Source: Alligator mississippiensis (Eukaryota > Chordata > Crocodylia > Alligatoridae). From it: a DNA stretch of 64,000 bases. Shown here piece by piece: positions 24,719-36,117 of this stretch. The translations under genes and the position numbers were made by a program. The stretch lies in NCBI RefSeq assembly GCF_030867095.1, contig NC_081826.1, forward strand, positions 254,242,251 through 254,306,250. Reading direction: 5' to 3'. The notes beneath the pieces were generated by a model. The model was not told where the DNA came from. It saw nothing but the letters and a program-made list of their open reading frames with translations, and did not search any database. Position 1 is the first letter of the stretch. The number at the start of each line of letters is the position of its first letter.

Positions 24719-25738
24719 GTGAGCCCAGCCCCGGCCCGCGCTGCCTGGGGCGGCCCGAGCCCCCGCCTTCCAGCTGGGAAGAAACCGGCTGCGGGTTGGC
24801 ACAGTGCTCAGGCAGTGCACGAGGTGGGCAGGGCCTGGGCTCAGAGAGACGGGCAGGCTACATGTATTGCGTAGTTGAGCCATTAATTGCGCGATGTATG
24901 TAACCGGCGGGGGACGGGACAGGCGGCCTTGGACGGCCAGACTAACAAAAGCTGGCAGGGCCAGCGCTGACACTGTGCACCTTTATTTCTTCAAGTAATT
25001 AAGTTCCCTGCTGCTTTCAGGAAAAAAGAGCCTGGTGTTTTAAACCTCAAGGCAACAGACTGCTCCCTTGTGAAGCCGGGGTGGAGGAGGGGTTTCTGGG
25101 CAATCTTGTGCCAATAGAGGAGAGGAAAGGGCATGGGTGTTCGTGAACTGGTGAGCAGTGACGTTTCCGGTCTGTCTTCTCCAGGGAGCGTTCTGGATCA
25201 AAGCCTAGAGAGTCTCCTCCATCGGCTGCGGGGCCTGTGCGACAACATGGAACCGGAGACGTTCCTCGATCACGAGATGGTGTTTCTCCTCAAGGGGCAG
25301 CAAGCCAGCCCCTTTGTGCTGAGGGCACGGCGCTCGATGGACAAAACAGGCATGCCCTGGCACTTGCGCTACCTGGGCCAGCCAGAAATAGGAGACAAAA
25401 ACCGCCATGCTCTGGTCCGTAACTGCGTAGATATTGCCACCTCGGAGAACCTGACCGACTTCCTGGTGGAGATGGGCTTCCGTATGGACCATGAATTCGT
25501 TGCCAAGGGCCACGTATTCCGCAAGGGCATCATGAAGATTGTGGTATACAAGATCTTTCGCATCCTGATGCCAGGAAACACTGAAAGTATAGAGCCCTTG
25601 TCTCTCTCATACCTTGTAGAGCTGAGTGTAGTGGCACCAGCAGGTCAGGACATGGTTTCTGATGATATGAGGAACTTTGCTGAGCAGCTGAAACCATTAG
25701 TGCACTTGGAGAAAATTGACCCTAAAAGGTTAATGTGA
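24646..25738 (+). CDS. MED18: MED18, Mediator complex subunit 18, complete (2 exons, 208 aa)
   Basis: MED18 is a head-module subunit of Mediator, which links transcription factors to RNA polymerase II in the nucleus; it pairs with MED20. Exon 1 (24646-24718) encodes MEAPPVTMMPVTGGTINMME, then YLLQ. Exon 2 (25185-25738) begins GSVLDQSLESLLHRLRGLCD and ends HLEKIDPKRLM and TGA. The join gives 208 codons, the length I recall for human MED18, with only scattered substitutions against the human sequence as I remember it (for example MDKTGMPWHL for human MDRAGAPWHL). The start has a strong context (A at -3, G at +4). The gene has its intron and promoter, so it is not a processed copy. It lies between HMGCR and CERT1, where human has no MED18. 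Confidence 0.97.
25185..25738 (+). CDS. MED18: MED18 exon 2 with stop
   Basis: The acceptor is TCTTCTCCAG, and the exon has 554 nt. It holds nearly the whole beta-barrel protein, including ETFLDHEMVFLLKGQQASPF, GDKNRHALVRNCVDIATSEN and LSYLVELSVVAPAGQDMVSD. AATAAA overlaps the stop codon (25738-25743). A second AATAAA at 25925-25930 is the more likely poly(A) signal. Confidence 0.96.
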
Positions 25739-25950
25739 ATAAAAAGCAGTCATGGGTGTTGCAGACCACTTTGGTTCAGGGTCATAATGACCTGCCTCCT
25801 TAAACTGTTCTTACAAAATACCTCTTGCAAGATTAAAGCTAGGGGCCAGGAATTATTTGGTATTTAGTTTTGTCACTCTGATAATTGACAGTTTGGGGTA
25901 ATTTGTTGTTATAGGGTAGCTGTGAATAAAAGATGTTTGAAAACAGCTTA
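25739..25950 (+). other. MED18: Probable MED18 3' UTR
   Basis: About 0.2 kb of non-repetitive sequence follows the stop, with AATAAA at 25925. A longer form cannot be excluded. Confidence 0.5.
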
Positions 25951-26799
25951 AAAGCAATTCTTTCAAATGAAATTCTAAGCAGTATGAGGAAAGGCATTTA
26001 ACATAAGTTTGTATTAGCATTCCTGCCCCTCCAGAGTGCGTATGTGTACACGCACACACACTAATACTAGAACAGGGAGCATACAATGCCAAGTTTGAAG
26101 ACATTTAACTTATGTAATACTGCTTCCCCAGTAGCGTATGTTTGCATGCCTTTTCAACAGTTGTACTTTTGTTGCTCTTGAATGCTGTAATATTCAGGTT
26201 CCAGGTTTTAAAACAATGTTCTCAAGCTATTAAAAAAAAAAAGATTCCATCCTGACATCTGGGGTTTTGGAAAAGCTCTTTGGGGGTGGAGAGAGAGAAA
26301 AAGAAAAAACAAAACAAAAATCAGGATTTTTAGCCGCAAGTGTACTTCATAATACTTTAAAATCTGCAGTTAGGAATACAGTCAAACACCTCACAGTCTG
26401 ATTGCTTCATGAAAGTCAAGCATCGCAATGCCCAACTGTTGCACGTGTTGGAGTGAATACAATGGATGGGGGTTGGGTATTTATAGTATTAGAGCAATTT
26501 ATAAAACTAAGATGAGATGATTTATTATAAGAGTACTGCAAGAGTGGTTTATTTTGATTGCAATTGGTTTCCCATTTTCTCTTTCAGTATTTATAAATCA
26601 AACCCTATCCTACAGCTCCATGGGATTTGTATTTAGTATAAAATATTTAATTTTAGCAATGAAAACTCTCAAATGCACACACTCCACCACAAGGGCTATT
26701 TTTTCATTAAAAACCTAGGCATTAAATCTAATGTGCCTAAGGCTTCTGACCTGTTACTTTTGTAGCGCTACAAAGTTTGTAATAATACAAAACATCACT
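25951..26799. other. No feature recognised
   Basis: AT-rich intergenic DNA with short A-rich runs (near 26230 and 26300). Confidence 0.35.
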
Positions 26800-27400
26800 G
26801 TGGGGTATATACATCTACACAGACCCCTGGCTGGAGCATGACAAAGTCACCACAAAGGCTTGTTCTCTAGCCAGGGGAAAATAGGGGGCTGCTCCTTAAA
26901 CCTCCATCTCCACAAGGAAGGCCCATCAGTGAGCAAGACAGGCTTGCCTGTTTAGCTATTCCCATCATAGCAACAGGCGGCAGAGCTGCCCACAAGCCAT
27001 CTGTGGTGACAAGGGCTGATTGGGCAGTCTCTGCCCCCTTGTCAGCCTTTGCCCTACTTCAGCCATTGGCAGCTGTTGCCATCATTTCAACAGATGATGA
27101 GCTGGTCTTAAGCCACCCACAGCAGCAAGGGCTGATCAGGCAGTAGAGACTCCTGCTGTCACTGTTGCCCCTGCTAGTACCCTGGCTCTTCCCTTGGGCT
27201 CTAGCAGTAGCAGCAGTTGTGCGAGCAGCAGTGGGGATGCCATAGGAACGCCTGCCAGTTGTGGTGGCAGTAGTAGGGTCCCTGCAGGCCTCCCCCAAGT
27301 TTGCCATCTGGGCAAGCAATTTAGGGAGACAGTCATTCTTCCTGCTTCTCCCTTGCAGGGGTGAGGTGGGAAGGGCAAGCAGAGCTCACTGGAATACCAT
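26800..27400. repeat. GC-rich MITE-like block with a diverged internal duplication
   Basis: It opens GGGGTATATACATCTACACA, close to the GGG..TCTACA ends of other MITEs here. Inside, 'GCCACCCACAGCAGCAAGGGCTGATCAGG' style sequence near 27110 repeats an earlier version near 26995 ('CAAGGGCTGATTGGGCAGT'). The right end is unclear. Confidence 0.35.
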
Positions 27401-29040
27401 GCATGCTTCAGACCTGTGTATCAAGTGTCACATAAAAAAAAGTTTCCCCACAACACAAGTGGCTGTTGGAAGCAGCAACTTTGTTGTAGATCCACCGTTT
27501 TTAATGCAACAAACTGAACGTGTACACTTCCTCTCTCTCTCACTAAAACAGTGTGTATAACAAAAAATGTGTAGTGCAAAGGCCTAAGTGGATGAGTAAA
27601 GGCATGATAGATTGGGAAACCTACTAATATGCAATCAAAGTGCTTTTGCAAACAGAGAGTATAATTTCATTTCTTATGAAAATTATAGAAGAGATGACAA
27701 CATTTAACAGCACATACCTATCTTAAGCAACAGGAAAGGACAGCTCCTTAATGAAGGGTATTGTAAATGCCCATCAAATGACAAGGAAATTTAAGTGAAT
27801 AGTAGAATTGTGAATTTTCCAAGTTAATCAGTGTACATGATTGTTGTCATCAACTATGCAACATGACAGTATGTGGAATACAGTGCCCTCAGCATTTCAT
27901 GGATGCTGAATTGATGTAAAAATAAGCAGATACTTGAGTAATCCATGAAGATTTAAATTGTGGCTAGCTAATGAACTGGGAGTGTTATTATGACAGTAAA
28001 TACAATCCTCAAAACTTGAAAGTATATTTCATAATGCAGGTGGCAGCATGTATGTACCCAGAATAACAGTACATCTCGCATGTTTCTACTTAATTCCTAG
28101 AACATAATGTAATTCTTTAGGGGACAAAACATGCCTACGGCATCCTTTGTTTCTCAAGATATACTAGTTTGCTCATGTAAAATCAAGCACCATTTTGATT
28201 CTCATCAGCATGTTTGGTTTGGAAATACAGGTGTGTATTTTTGTAGTACTGAACACAACAGGAAACCTGTTGAACACAATGGGAAGACTGGTAAAACAGT
28301 ATATAGTTTCAAAAAAGGTGTTTGGGGGCTAGCCTTCCTGTCAGAACATGTTCTATTGTGGGTTATGTCTCAAATGACTTTTGAGAGCAATAGTATTAAG
28401 AGCTTTTGTACTTTTTCATACCATGTTTAATCACTCATCTGCTTTGCTAATACAGAGTCTACATGATTCACAAAATGATAATATTAAAGGATCTGTTAAG
28501 TGCCAGCTAGTATTGAGGAAAGTTGTAGTGATGTAACCTGGTACTTCCCCAACTTCTTTATATGGCAGGTCTCTTATTAAACACAGATCCTCTGTTAAAC
28601 ACTTCTCCCAGTTCTGATTCAGACCTTTCTGGGGAAACTTGCAGTGCTCGGTTATATAAAGATACTATTAGGACATTACCAAGAACAAGTTTAAATGATC
28701 TATGGTGATGGGTTGAGTTGTTTGGACACATCGTTCCTATTGTTTAAAGCTATTGTTTACTGCATTGGGGAGAACCACCCAGGGAAGTGTTTACATTTGA
28801 CATTTATTTTTATTTAAGTTCTAAAATACACATAGTGAAAATTTTCGTTCCACAAAGATTCTAATTTTTTGGTTCCAATTCATAATGGAAACCAAATTTT
28901 AAACAGCTAAGGTTCCTGCAGTATGAATATTCACTTTTCAAAATAGCTGTATTCCCCCTTGGTGGGGATTTCAAATGAATGGATCACAATATGCTGTAGC
29001 AGAGATCTAGTCTCATGAAATAAACATGCTTTAAAATCAA
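27401..29040. other. No feature recognised
   Basis: AT-rich DNA. A 99-codon frame at 28131-28430 (+) has no domain, no splice context and no CpG promoter, so I do not call it a gene. Confidence 0.35.
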
Positions 29041-29240
29041 GGAGTAATACAGGTTTCCCTCAATTTATGTGGGTTCGATTTATGCAAATCACTCTTATGC
29101 AGTGACCCTTTTGTACCTGAAATTCGTTATATGCGAGGTAAATTTGCATGTATGCAATTGGCATAGGACTGGAGAATGCCATATAAATTGAGTTTGCATA
29201 AAGCGAACTTATTTTATACAGTAACGTAAGAAATAGGGGT
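29041..29240. mobile_element. Tigger/pogo-like MITE end
   Basis: 'CAGGTTTCCCTCAATTTATG' with 'GGGTTCGATTTATGCAAAT' and 'GCATAAAGCGAACTTATTTT' has the style of Tigger-type termini, in which CG-derived words such as TTATGCA repeat. Only one end is clear. Confidence 0.4.
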
Positions 29241-29522
29241 AAGTTTCCCTGTTGGCTGCTCCCAGGGCCAGCTGGGGTGAGCGTAGACAAGCAGAGTCCC
29301 TGGCGGTGCGTGGCATTCACCCCAGCCCCACAGACTCTTTGAAGAAAAGCTTCATAAACATGGCAGGGTGGCGTGGGGGGACCAACTTTAAAATAAAAAT
29401 ATACATACCTGAAAAGCGGAATCTGTAAAAAGGCTCCCATTTGTGGACTTTCAGTATGTTCATCCAAAGCCACATTTGTGGGTGGGTAAGGGAAGCCAGT
29501 TTCTGTAGCTAACAGTACAGAA

Positions 29523-29832
29523 TAGGGGTGTGCGAAGTGGGCCCTATTCAATTCGGCCTGAATCAGGGATAGCGATTTGATTAGTTGATTCAGATCACTG
29601 CCCTTGATTTGATTCGACTGAATCCGAATCTGAAGATTTGATGCCAATTTGGACATAGACACAGCTTTACATGTATTTTCTACATACCTTGAGGTAGCAG
29701 GCATGGCTCATGAACACTGCGATGCTGGGGCGCACGGAGAGTCCGACAGTAGTGCAGTGGGGCCCTCCACGTGCTTGGCGGCAAACCCAGAAGTGGGTCT
29801 GCTGGGGAGTGCACGGGGGCCCAGCAGTTATT
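29523..29832. repeat. One arm of a foldback hAT-like family (TAGGGGTGTGCGAA end)
   Basis: Starts TAGGGGTGTGCGAAGTGGGC and continues with 'GATTCAGATCACTGCC', 'GAATCCGAATCTGAAGATTT', 'TCTACATACCTTGAGGTA'. The same order occurs in both arms of 36131-36724 and in inverted orientation at 47325-47640. The opposite arm is missing. Confidence 0.65.
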
Positions 29833-30059
29833 AAACTAAAATGTACATCTTTTAGATTCATAAAACAAAAGCTAGCTTTCTTAAGCATTATGACAGTGCA
29901 TCGTGCTTCACTGAAAGTTACTTCCATACCTTATCTAATGTTCACCTGAGTTAATGCTTCCACATTTGAGTTAATGCTTTTAGCTAGTGTTTAAGAGTCT
30001 GAGGGTGCCTATAACGCATGCTCTGACATATTCTAATTAGAATGAGCTTTAGTTAACAT

Positions 30060-30190
30060 CCTATGGCCATTTCTAAACGTGCAGCGGGGCTTAATATATG
30101 TGATGCTGCACGTTTTAATTAGAGCAGCTCTCTGGGAACCACTAGTGAAGAAGTGTCATCCTCCCCACCCTCAAGCATGTGTATAAGCAC
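30060..30190. repeat. Partial MITE related to 2213-2529
   Basis: 'GGCCATTTCTAAACGTGCAG' end and 'TTTTAATTAGAGCAGCTCTC', similar to the left half of the 2213 element. The right half is absent. Confidence 0.4.
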
Positions 30191-30259
30191 CCCTAAGGAC
30201 TGTGAAATGGTCTATCAGCTTCATTCTGCAGCTCAGATTTGAGTTGCATTCTTTTAGTG

Positions 30260-30638
30260 TAGGGTTGTTCAACTGGCAGCCCAGGAGCCACAGACTGCCT
30301 CCAGAGGATCAGTGTGTGGCCCCTGAGCTCCCACCCAGCTGTTCTTCTCCACATCACTTCAGCTGCTGTAACAGCAGAGGGCTGCAGGCTCCCCTTTCCT
30401 TCCTTTCACTTCCTGCCCCAGGGCACAAGGGAGTACACTGCACTATTGCACAAGCTGCAGCCTGGGGTCCTTGCATGGCACAGGGATGGAGAGCAGAGGG
30501 TGAGACTGGCTTGGGCTGCATGCCATGCAGAAGTACAAGGCTCTGTGGCTTGTGCTAGTGCAGGTTGTGCAGCATGTGGCTCCCACAGGTATGACCCAGG
30601 TGTATGGCCTCTGGCTACTTAGAAGTTGGGCAGTCCTG
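30260..30638. mobile_element. hAT-type MITE with 8-bp target duplication
   Basis: The left end is TAGGGTTGTTCAACTGGC and the right end on the other strand is CAGGACTGCCCAACTTCT. The flanks TTTTAGTG (30252-30259) and TTTTTGTG (30639-30646) match at 7 of 8 positions. Interior C-rich, no transposase. Relatives begin near 31931 and end at 55394. Confidence 0.75.
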
Positions 30639-30646
30639 TTTTTGTG

Positions 30647-31930
30647 CACCATTGCTTCTTCCTTTTTAAAGTACCTTTCTCTTTTTCCAACCTTGATTTT
30701 TCTCCATTTAGCTTGCAATATGTCCATTAGATTATAGCTAGAGGTCCTAGCTAATATTTTGCTGGGGGTTGTAAATACACTTCTAGTCTAAAAAGGAAAA
30801 AAAGGGGGCACTAGAAAGGAAGCATTATAGAAAATGGGCACAGAGATTGAAGGGGAAGATTCAAATTAGGATTTAAGTGCAGGAATGGACAGTGTCCACA
30901 CAACTGATTTTAGGTACCTGGCTGCAAGAGGTCACAAAGGGACACCAGAGTTCTGCATGCCCATCAAGGTAACCAAGATGCAGAAGACTGTCATTCATCA
31001 CACACAGCATGCAAGGAAGGGAACACTGAATCTAGATGAGAGAAACTGGAAAGGCAAGTGCTTCAAAATTCTGCTTTTTTTCCAGACTTTACCTGCACAC
31101 CTAACTGCTGCCAAACACCCAAGTTGTGCCTTTGCAAGACCAGGATTCACAGTTCAGAACACGCACCTTGATTTGACCACTGAAGTCACCATTATTAGCA
31201 CCTCATCATTAGCACCCATCTTTGTCCACTAGCCTAGGGTTAGGAGTACCTCACCCAGGAAGCCGCAGACTCTTAAAGCAGTAGCTCACAAGGGGCTTTA
31301 CCTATATCTCCCACGGTCAGTTAAGTTCGCTAATGTACAGGCTACAGGCTCAACCAGACTGAGAACATGTTCTGCTCTTTCAGTGGAAACTAGGCCACTG
31401 ACTATAAAAAGACCTTGAATCAGGGGCCAGAGAAAACAAGCATGGTGGAATCCAAATTAATAGGCGAGAGAACACTTTTGTGGCAGAAAGGAGTCCTAAA
31501 TTATTGTATTATTTAGTGATTTTATTTAATGATGATTCAAAGCAACAGTCAGCCCCAGCTCCGTGAGTCCTAGGAGCAGGAGCAAGTGCTGAATTAGAAC
31601 ACTTCTAACTCGCCATTAACTCCAGATGTCTCGCTGGTGTGACAATTATGTTCCATAAGCCCCGCCCTAAACTATGGCTTTAGCCAAATCACTTGCACTG
31701 TGTCTCTTACTCCACAGATTTATGGCTTCATATTTAAATCCTTTCAGGTATGTTATTGAATGTGATCCACTCAATCCAAGCAACTCCAAGTTTAGCATTT
31801 AAAAAACAAACAAACTTAGTGAAATGTTCAGGTTAGGAAAAACATTTAAAATCAGCAGCGCACAAAATTATTTTATGCTCTTCCAGAAAGTTTTATTTTG
31901 GGGGAAATACCCTTATACCTTATCCTCTGA
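30647..31930. other. No feature recognised
   Basis: Mixed DNA with no clear element ends. The 115-codon frame at 30885-31232 has no domain. Confidence 0.35.
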
Positions 31931-32370
31931 ATTGGGGCGGTCCAACTCCTAAGTAGCTGGGGGCTGCGGGAGTTGCCATGCACTGCAGGCTGCATGCAAT
32001 GCAAGTCCCCCATTTCTCACTGTACTGCACAGGCCACCAATGCTCTGCATATGTCCCCATAACCACACTGCGTGAGCCCTCAACACACTGTGCAAGTCCT
32101 CACCACAGCATACAGGCCTCCAATGCATTGCATGAGTATTCTCTGCTGTACCACATGGGTCCTGGCCACAGATGTGCCACACCTGCAGGTGCATGTGTGT
32201 GTGCAAGACAGCTCCCCCCTGCAGTCCCTGCCACATCATCCTTACTACACAGCAGGCAATTCCTGCTATATTGCTAGTGCCAATGCCACACAGGGTCCCC
32301 CACAGTCCTTTGGCCACAGGCTCCCTCACCCCACAGGTGCACCCCTCTGCTTCATCTCCTGGGGTAGAGA
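31931..32370. repeat. hAT-MITE left end with degenerate minisatellite
   Basis: Begins TTGGGGCGGTCCAACTCCTA, the same terminal class as 30260 and 55394. Then follow several imperfect units of roughly 30 bp built on 'CACACTGCGTGAGCCCTCA' and 'CATTGCATGAGTATTCTC'. No right terminus found. Confidence 0.4.
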
Positions 32371-32627
32371 CAGGCAGCAGAAGCTAGAAGAGAGAGGCAG
32401 AGGTGGGGACTTCAGTCGCAGCAGCAAAAAGCAAAGAGGGGATGCTAATACTCCCCAGGAAATTTTACTTTTGGTCTTATTTTATCATGAGCTTTCTCTG
32501 CACCAAATGTGTACTGCATCTGAAAGCCTGTCCAAAATTCAATAAAAGATACCACAAAAAAAACCAGAAGACACCTTGTCTGAAGACAACAGAGCTATTG
32601 CACAACTGACCCAAGAACACTATGAGG

Positions 32628-32760
32628 GGGAAAGGGATAGCCCAGTAGTTAGGAGGCAAGCCTGGGACTTGGGAGACTGTTCTCAAGGTCATTAACTTGC
32701 AGCATATCTGAGATTGAAGGTGGATATTTAGTTAAATGCTTTGTAGTTCAGGCCAGTGCC
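32628..32760 (+). repeat. MIR-like SINE remnant
   Basis: 'GGGATAGCCCAGTAGTTAGG', 'GCCTGGGACTTGGGAGACTG' and 'TCTCAAGGTCATTAACTTGC' follow the order of a tRNA-derived MIR head. Diverged and short. Confidence 0.4.
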
Positions 32761-33750
32761 TGGTTTAAAAGTAGTACCAGGAATTAGAAGCTCTCACCAC
32801 TATTACTCATTTTAATTTATTAGTTGCAGAAAATGTCTTTTGTCATCAATGCTGGGAGGCATCTTGCCACACTGACTTGAAACAAAGTTGGCAGAAGGAT
32901 AAGCCAACATTAATGTTACCTAGGAGAATAAAAGTCAGGATACACATACAACTAAAGACTCTACTATAGGAAGCTCTTAAAAAAAAAAAGGGGGTGGAGG
33001 GTAGGGGGAAAGGTTTCTTTATAGAACTTTCTCCAATGAAACTGCTCAGCAGTACATGCATTAAAAAGGTCCATTGTCTACATGTAAAACAGGCTGAAAC
33101 TATTGGAAATCAACATCCTTGACTGCTGCTTTTTTGTTGCCATGTTCACTCAAATTTACCACTGCTGCAAGTTTACCAGCCCCTTAAAAAGGAACAGGGA
33201 CTACTGCAAGACAAGGAAGCAGCACTTAGCATTGTCCCGCAATCCATGCAAAAGCAGAAATCTAGGAAACTAAAACTGGGCTGGGGCGGGGGGGAAGAAG
33301 ACAACATGTAGGATCACACCAGGAGTTGCTTCCTTGCCTGCATCCTATTCCACCCAGTGAGGTAACCCCTTTCCTCCTCCTAGAACACCACTAACTTCTG
33401 GACTGGGATGACATAGCTATTCCACACCAATATCAATGCAATTGGTGTTTCTTTTGTCATAGGGACAACAAAAATATAGCTTCTTCAGTTACCAGGCATG
33501 GAAGCATTAAAAGTAGAGACAGACAGACGGACCGACCTGGAGTTATAAGGACTAACTTCATAATAGTAGGAACTATTAGCCAATTAGAACAAGGGGCATA
33601 TACTTGTACGTTGGAATATTGTGATCCTGGTTATAAGTTTTGTGTTTTTCTATAAAACAAAGACAATACAATTAATTTGTACTTGTGCACACACAATAGG
33701 TGCTCACCTCATCCCAAAGACATTTATCATACAATATACAGAGTGCTTTA
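32761..33750. other. No feature recognised
   Basis: AT-rich DNA with an A/G-rich patch near 32970-33010. Confidence 0.3.
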
Positions 33751-34249
33751 GGGCTAGGAACAAAAATTACACATAAACAGGTATAAGTGATCAGAAACTG
33801 GTTCAAATCTGTAACACAACAGAAGTTTAGTGCACATAACTGCTTTCAAAATGGCTGAAACCAGTTTAAGATAAACCTGGATGCATATACTATCAGACTT
33901 AACTGATTTAGGTTAAACCAGTTTACTGAACTTGTCCCAGATCCCCTCCAGATTCAAATTAACTCAGTCCCCCAGCATCCCAGAATGCTTTGCACCTCCC
34001 CAGCAAACCCCTGCTAGCAGGGTGGGTAGGCTAGCTTTGGCCCAATCTATATGTTTCAGCCAAGCAGGGAGGTGTGCTCTAGTGCCTCCTGGCTTTTTGC
34101 CTGGACCACTGTAGGCATGTGGCTGCATTTCCAGAATCAGAAGTGAATGTCTGTTCACTTGCTTATTGGTTTAATCTATGTAGCTTAGACTAACCTGCAA
34201 AAATGAAATTAATTCAGCCTCAGGCTTTTTTACTGTCTGTACTTAGCCT
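33751..34249. repeat. DNA-transposon-like repeat, copy B (partner of 5733-6669)
   Basis: Same order of shared words as copy A but without its middle extra block. Ends are GGGCTAGGAACAAAAATTAC at left and, on the opposite strand at right, AGGCTAAGTACAGACAGTAA. Comparing the two copies gives the family structure: long imperfect ends around a variable GC-richer centre. Confidence 0.5.
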
Positions 34250-34534
34250 AAAAGTAGTAAATTAACTTATCAAGACACGAAGAAAAAACAGATTTAGTTT
34301 ATTTTGAGGAAAAGAAGAAGAAAATGTAGTACTCTGTACAATAGCAAATTTAAGTTAATCAAGAAATAGGCTTTACATCCTTGACTAGCCATTTGCAGAG
34401 ATTCCAAGACCTCAGAATGTGAGCCCACATATAGAGCTCAGAGTTCAATTTCTTTTAGCTTAAAGCTAACAGAAGGGTATGGCAAAAAGCACAGTCTGTG
34501 GGTAAAACAGTTCAGTAACTGTAGAAAAAACAGT

Positions 34535-34813
34535 GGGCATGTCTATCTGTCACCATATGGTGACATAGCAATGCATTACATTGTGGTATGGTGATCACGT
34601 GGGTCTACATGTGATCACCAGCTATGCTGCCACAGTGGCACGCTCCCCTGGTATAGTGCACCACTATGGTGACAAAGCGGCAAAATCTAACTATACGCCA
34701 TGTGCATGGTGCAGTAACCACCCATACTGCGCCATGCTTTAGTATTTCCAAAAGGAAGTACTAAAACACAGCACTGCAGCAACATCACCATATGGTGACA
34801 TGTAGACACACCC
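34535..34813. mobile_element. MITE with ~30-bp inverted ends carrying CACCATATGGTG
   Basis: Left end GGGCATGTCTATCTGTCACC, right end on the opposite strand GGGTGTGTCTACATGTCACC, both continuing into the palindrome CACCATATGGTGA. AGT flanks both sides. 279 bp, non-coding. Ends belong to the GGG..TCTACA class. Confidence 0.75.
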
Positions 34814-35071
34814 AGTAAAGTCAAGTCTTTATACAGGACAGTTTGAAATCCTGGGTCTTGTTGAGTCAGAGCTGTATTTGGCAGAGTTATTGGGGAAGGG
34901 GAAATAAAGAGGGTTTATACCATTGCTGCAGTAACTAAACTGTGCTAGTTAATCCCCAGGGTAAGATTACAGCAACCTCAAGACCAGGTAACTAAGGCTA
35001 AGTGGTCTTTACCACTTTATACGCTATTGCAGTTCAGTGATCACACCAGCCTAAGTACAAAAGGTAACAGT

Positions 35072-35301
35072 GGGTGCATCTACACGAGATGCTGACTGCA
35101 CAGTAGCCAAGAAGTAATGTGCAGTAGTGTCACAGACGGGGTTAATACACTACTGCTCAGTATTACTATGTTACTGTGCAGTAGTGTCACCTAAAAGACG
35201 TTTGCCAGTGCTACTGCACAGTAACCTCTAATTACTGTGCATTTTTTTAGTACTTGCTAATACAAGTACTAAATAAATGCGCAGTAGCATCTCATACAAG
35301 G
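35072..35301. mobile_element. MITE of the GGG..TCTACA class, right tip missing
   Basis: Starts GGGTGCATCTACACGAGATG; near the right edge the opposite strand reads GTATGAGATGCTACTGCGCA, matching the left end from its tenth base inward. The interior repeats 'ACTGTGCAGTAGTGTCAC'. Confidence 0.6.
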
Positions 35302-36109
35302 AAGAGAAGTGAACAGACTACAATTCTGCAACTGGTACCTTAATGTAGGGCCTATGAAAGGGGGAAGATGGCAGTAGTTGTACCAGGCTCCCCCAAATCA
35401 GACCCCTATTTCTTATTTCCAAAATGGGAGAGGGGCCCTACCAGGATGTCCTAGGTCCAAATATTTCTCCCACAGGCCCTAGTCATGAATCTTCTTGATA
35501 TAATTAATTGTATGTTTAATTTATGAGACTAATTCAATTTACTGTGAAGATTAATTTCTTAAATGTACAGAAATAGAGTATTTTAGAATACAATATAATA
35601 GACAAGATTACACTATAGTGCTCTATAAAATTTAGTTTTGCTAAAATATACAATAATATTTTGCTACTGTATACAATTTTACTGTCCATTTTATAGTATT
35701 GTTGTAGCAAATGCTGCTTTATATAGGAGCTCACCTGCAGAAGAGGAATACAGTATATAGAACTGAGATTGCCTGCAGTAACCCAGGACAACGGATTATT
35801 TCACTTTTATAAATTTATATAGTATCATTTTGAAACCAGGTATAAATACATGTATTTATAATTACACACTAAGTTGGGTTCTTTCCCTATTGCTTTTACT
35901 GGCAGGTTACATATCATTTTAAACATCTTCCCAACTGGCACCAACTGCCTTTAAAAGGAGGTTTTACACATTAAGTATTTAATCTTTTAATAGATACTTG
36001 TAACTTTAATTAATCTTTATTAAAACACATGCGTGCTCTTGCAAAGAGCTAAGTGTGCATTTTATAAAGCAACAGCATTATAACTTGGCCATAAGCGTTC
36101 CAGCTTTCC
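35302..36109. other. AT-rich, no gene
   Basis: Very AT-rich DNA. It holds a 26-bp sequence at 35845-35870 that recurs exactly at 39885-39910. Confidence 0.4.
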
Positions 36110-36117
36110 CTCTAAAG

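Noticed and set aside
24328-24903. 191-codon open frame covering MED18 exon 1
   Set aside because: It is in the same frame as MED18, but its upstream part is CpG-island promoter DNA and its downstream part is intron. The MED18 family starts at MEAPPV (24646) and exon 1 ends at the GTGAGC donor.
25133-25738. 201-codon frame with an ATG before MED18 exon 2
   Set aside because: The first residues (MGVRELVSSDVSG) are intron sequence before the acceptor at 25184; the spliced form gives the family length of 208.
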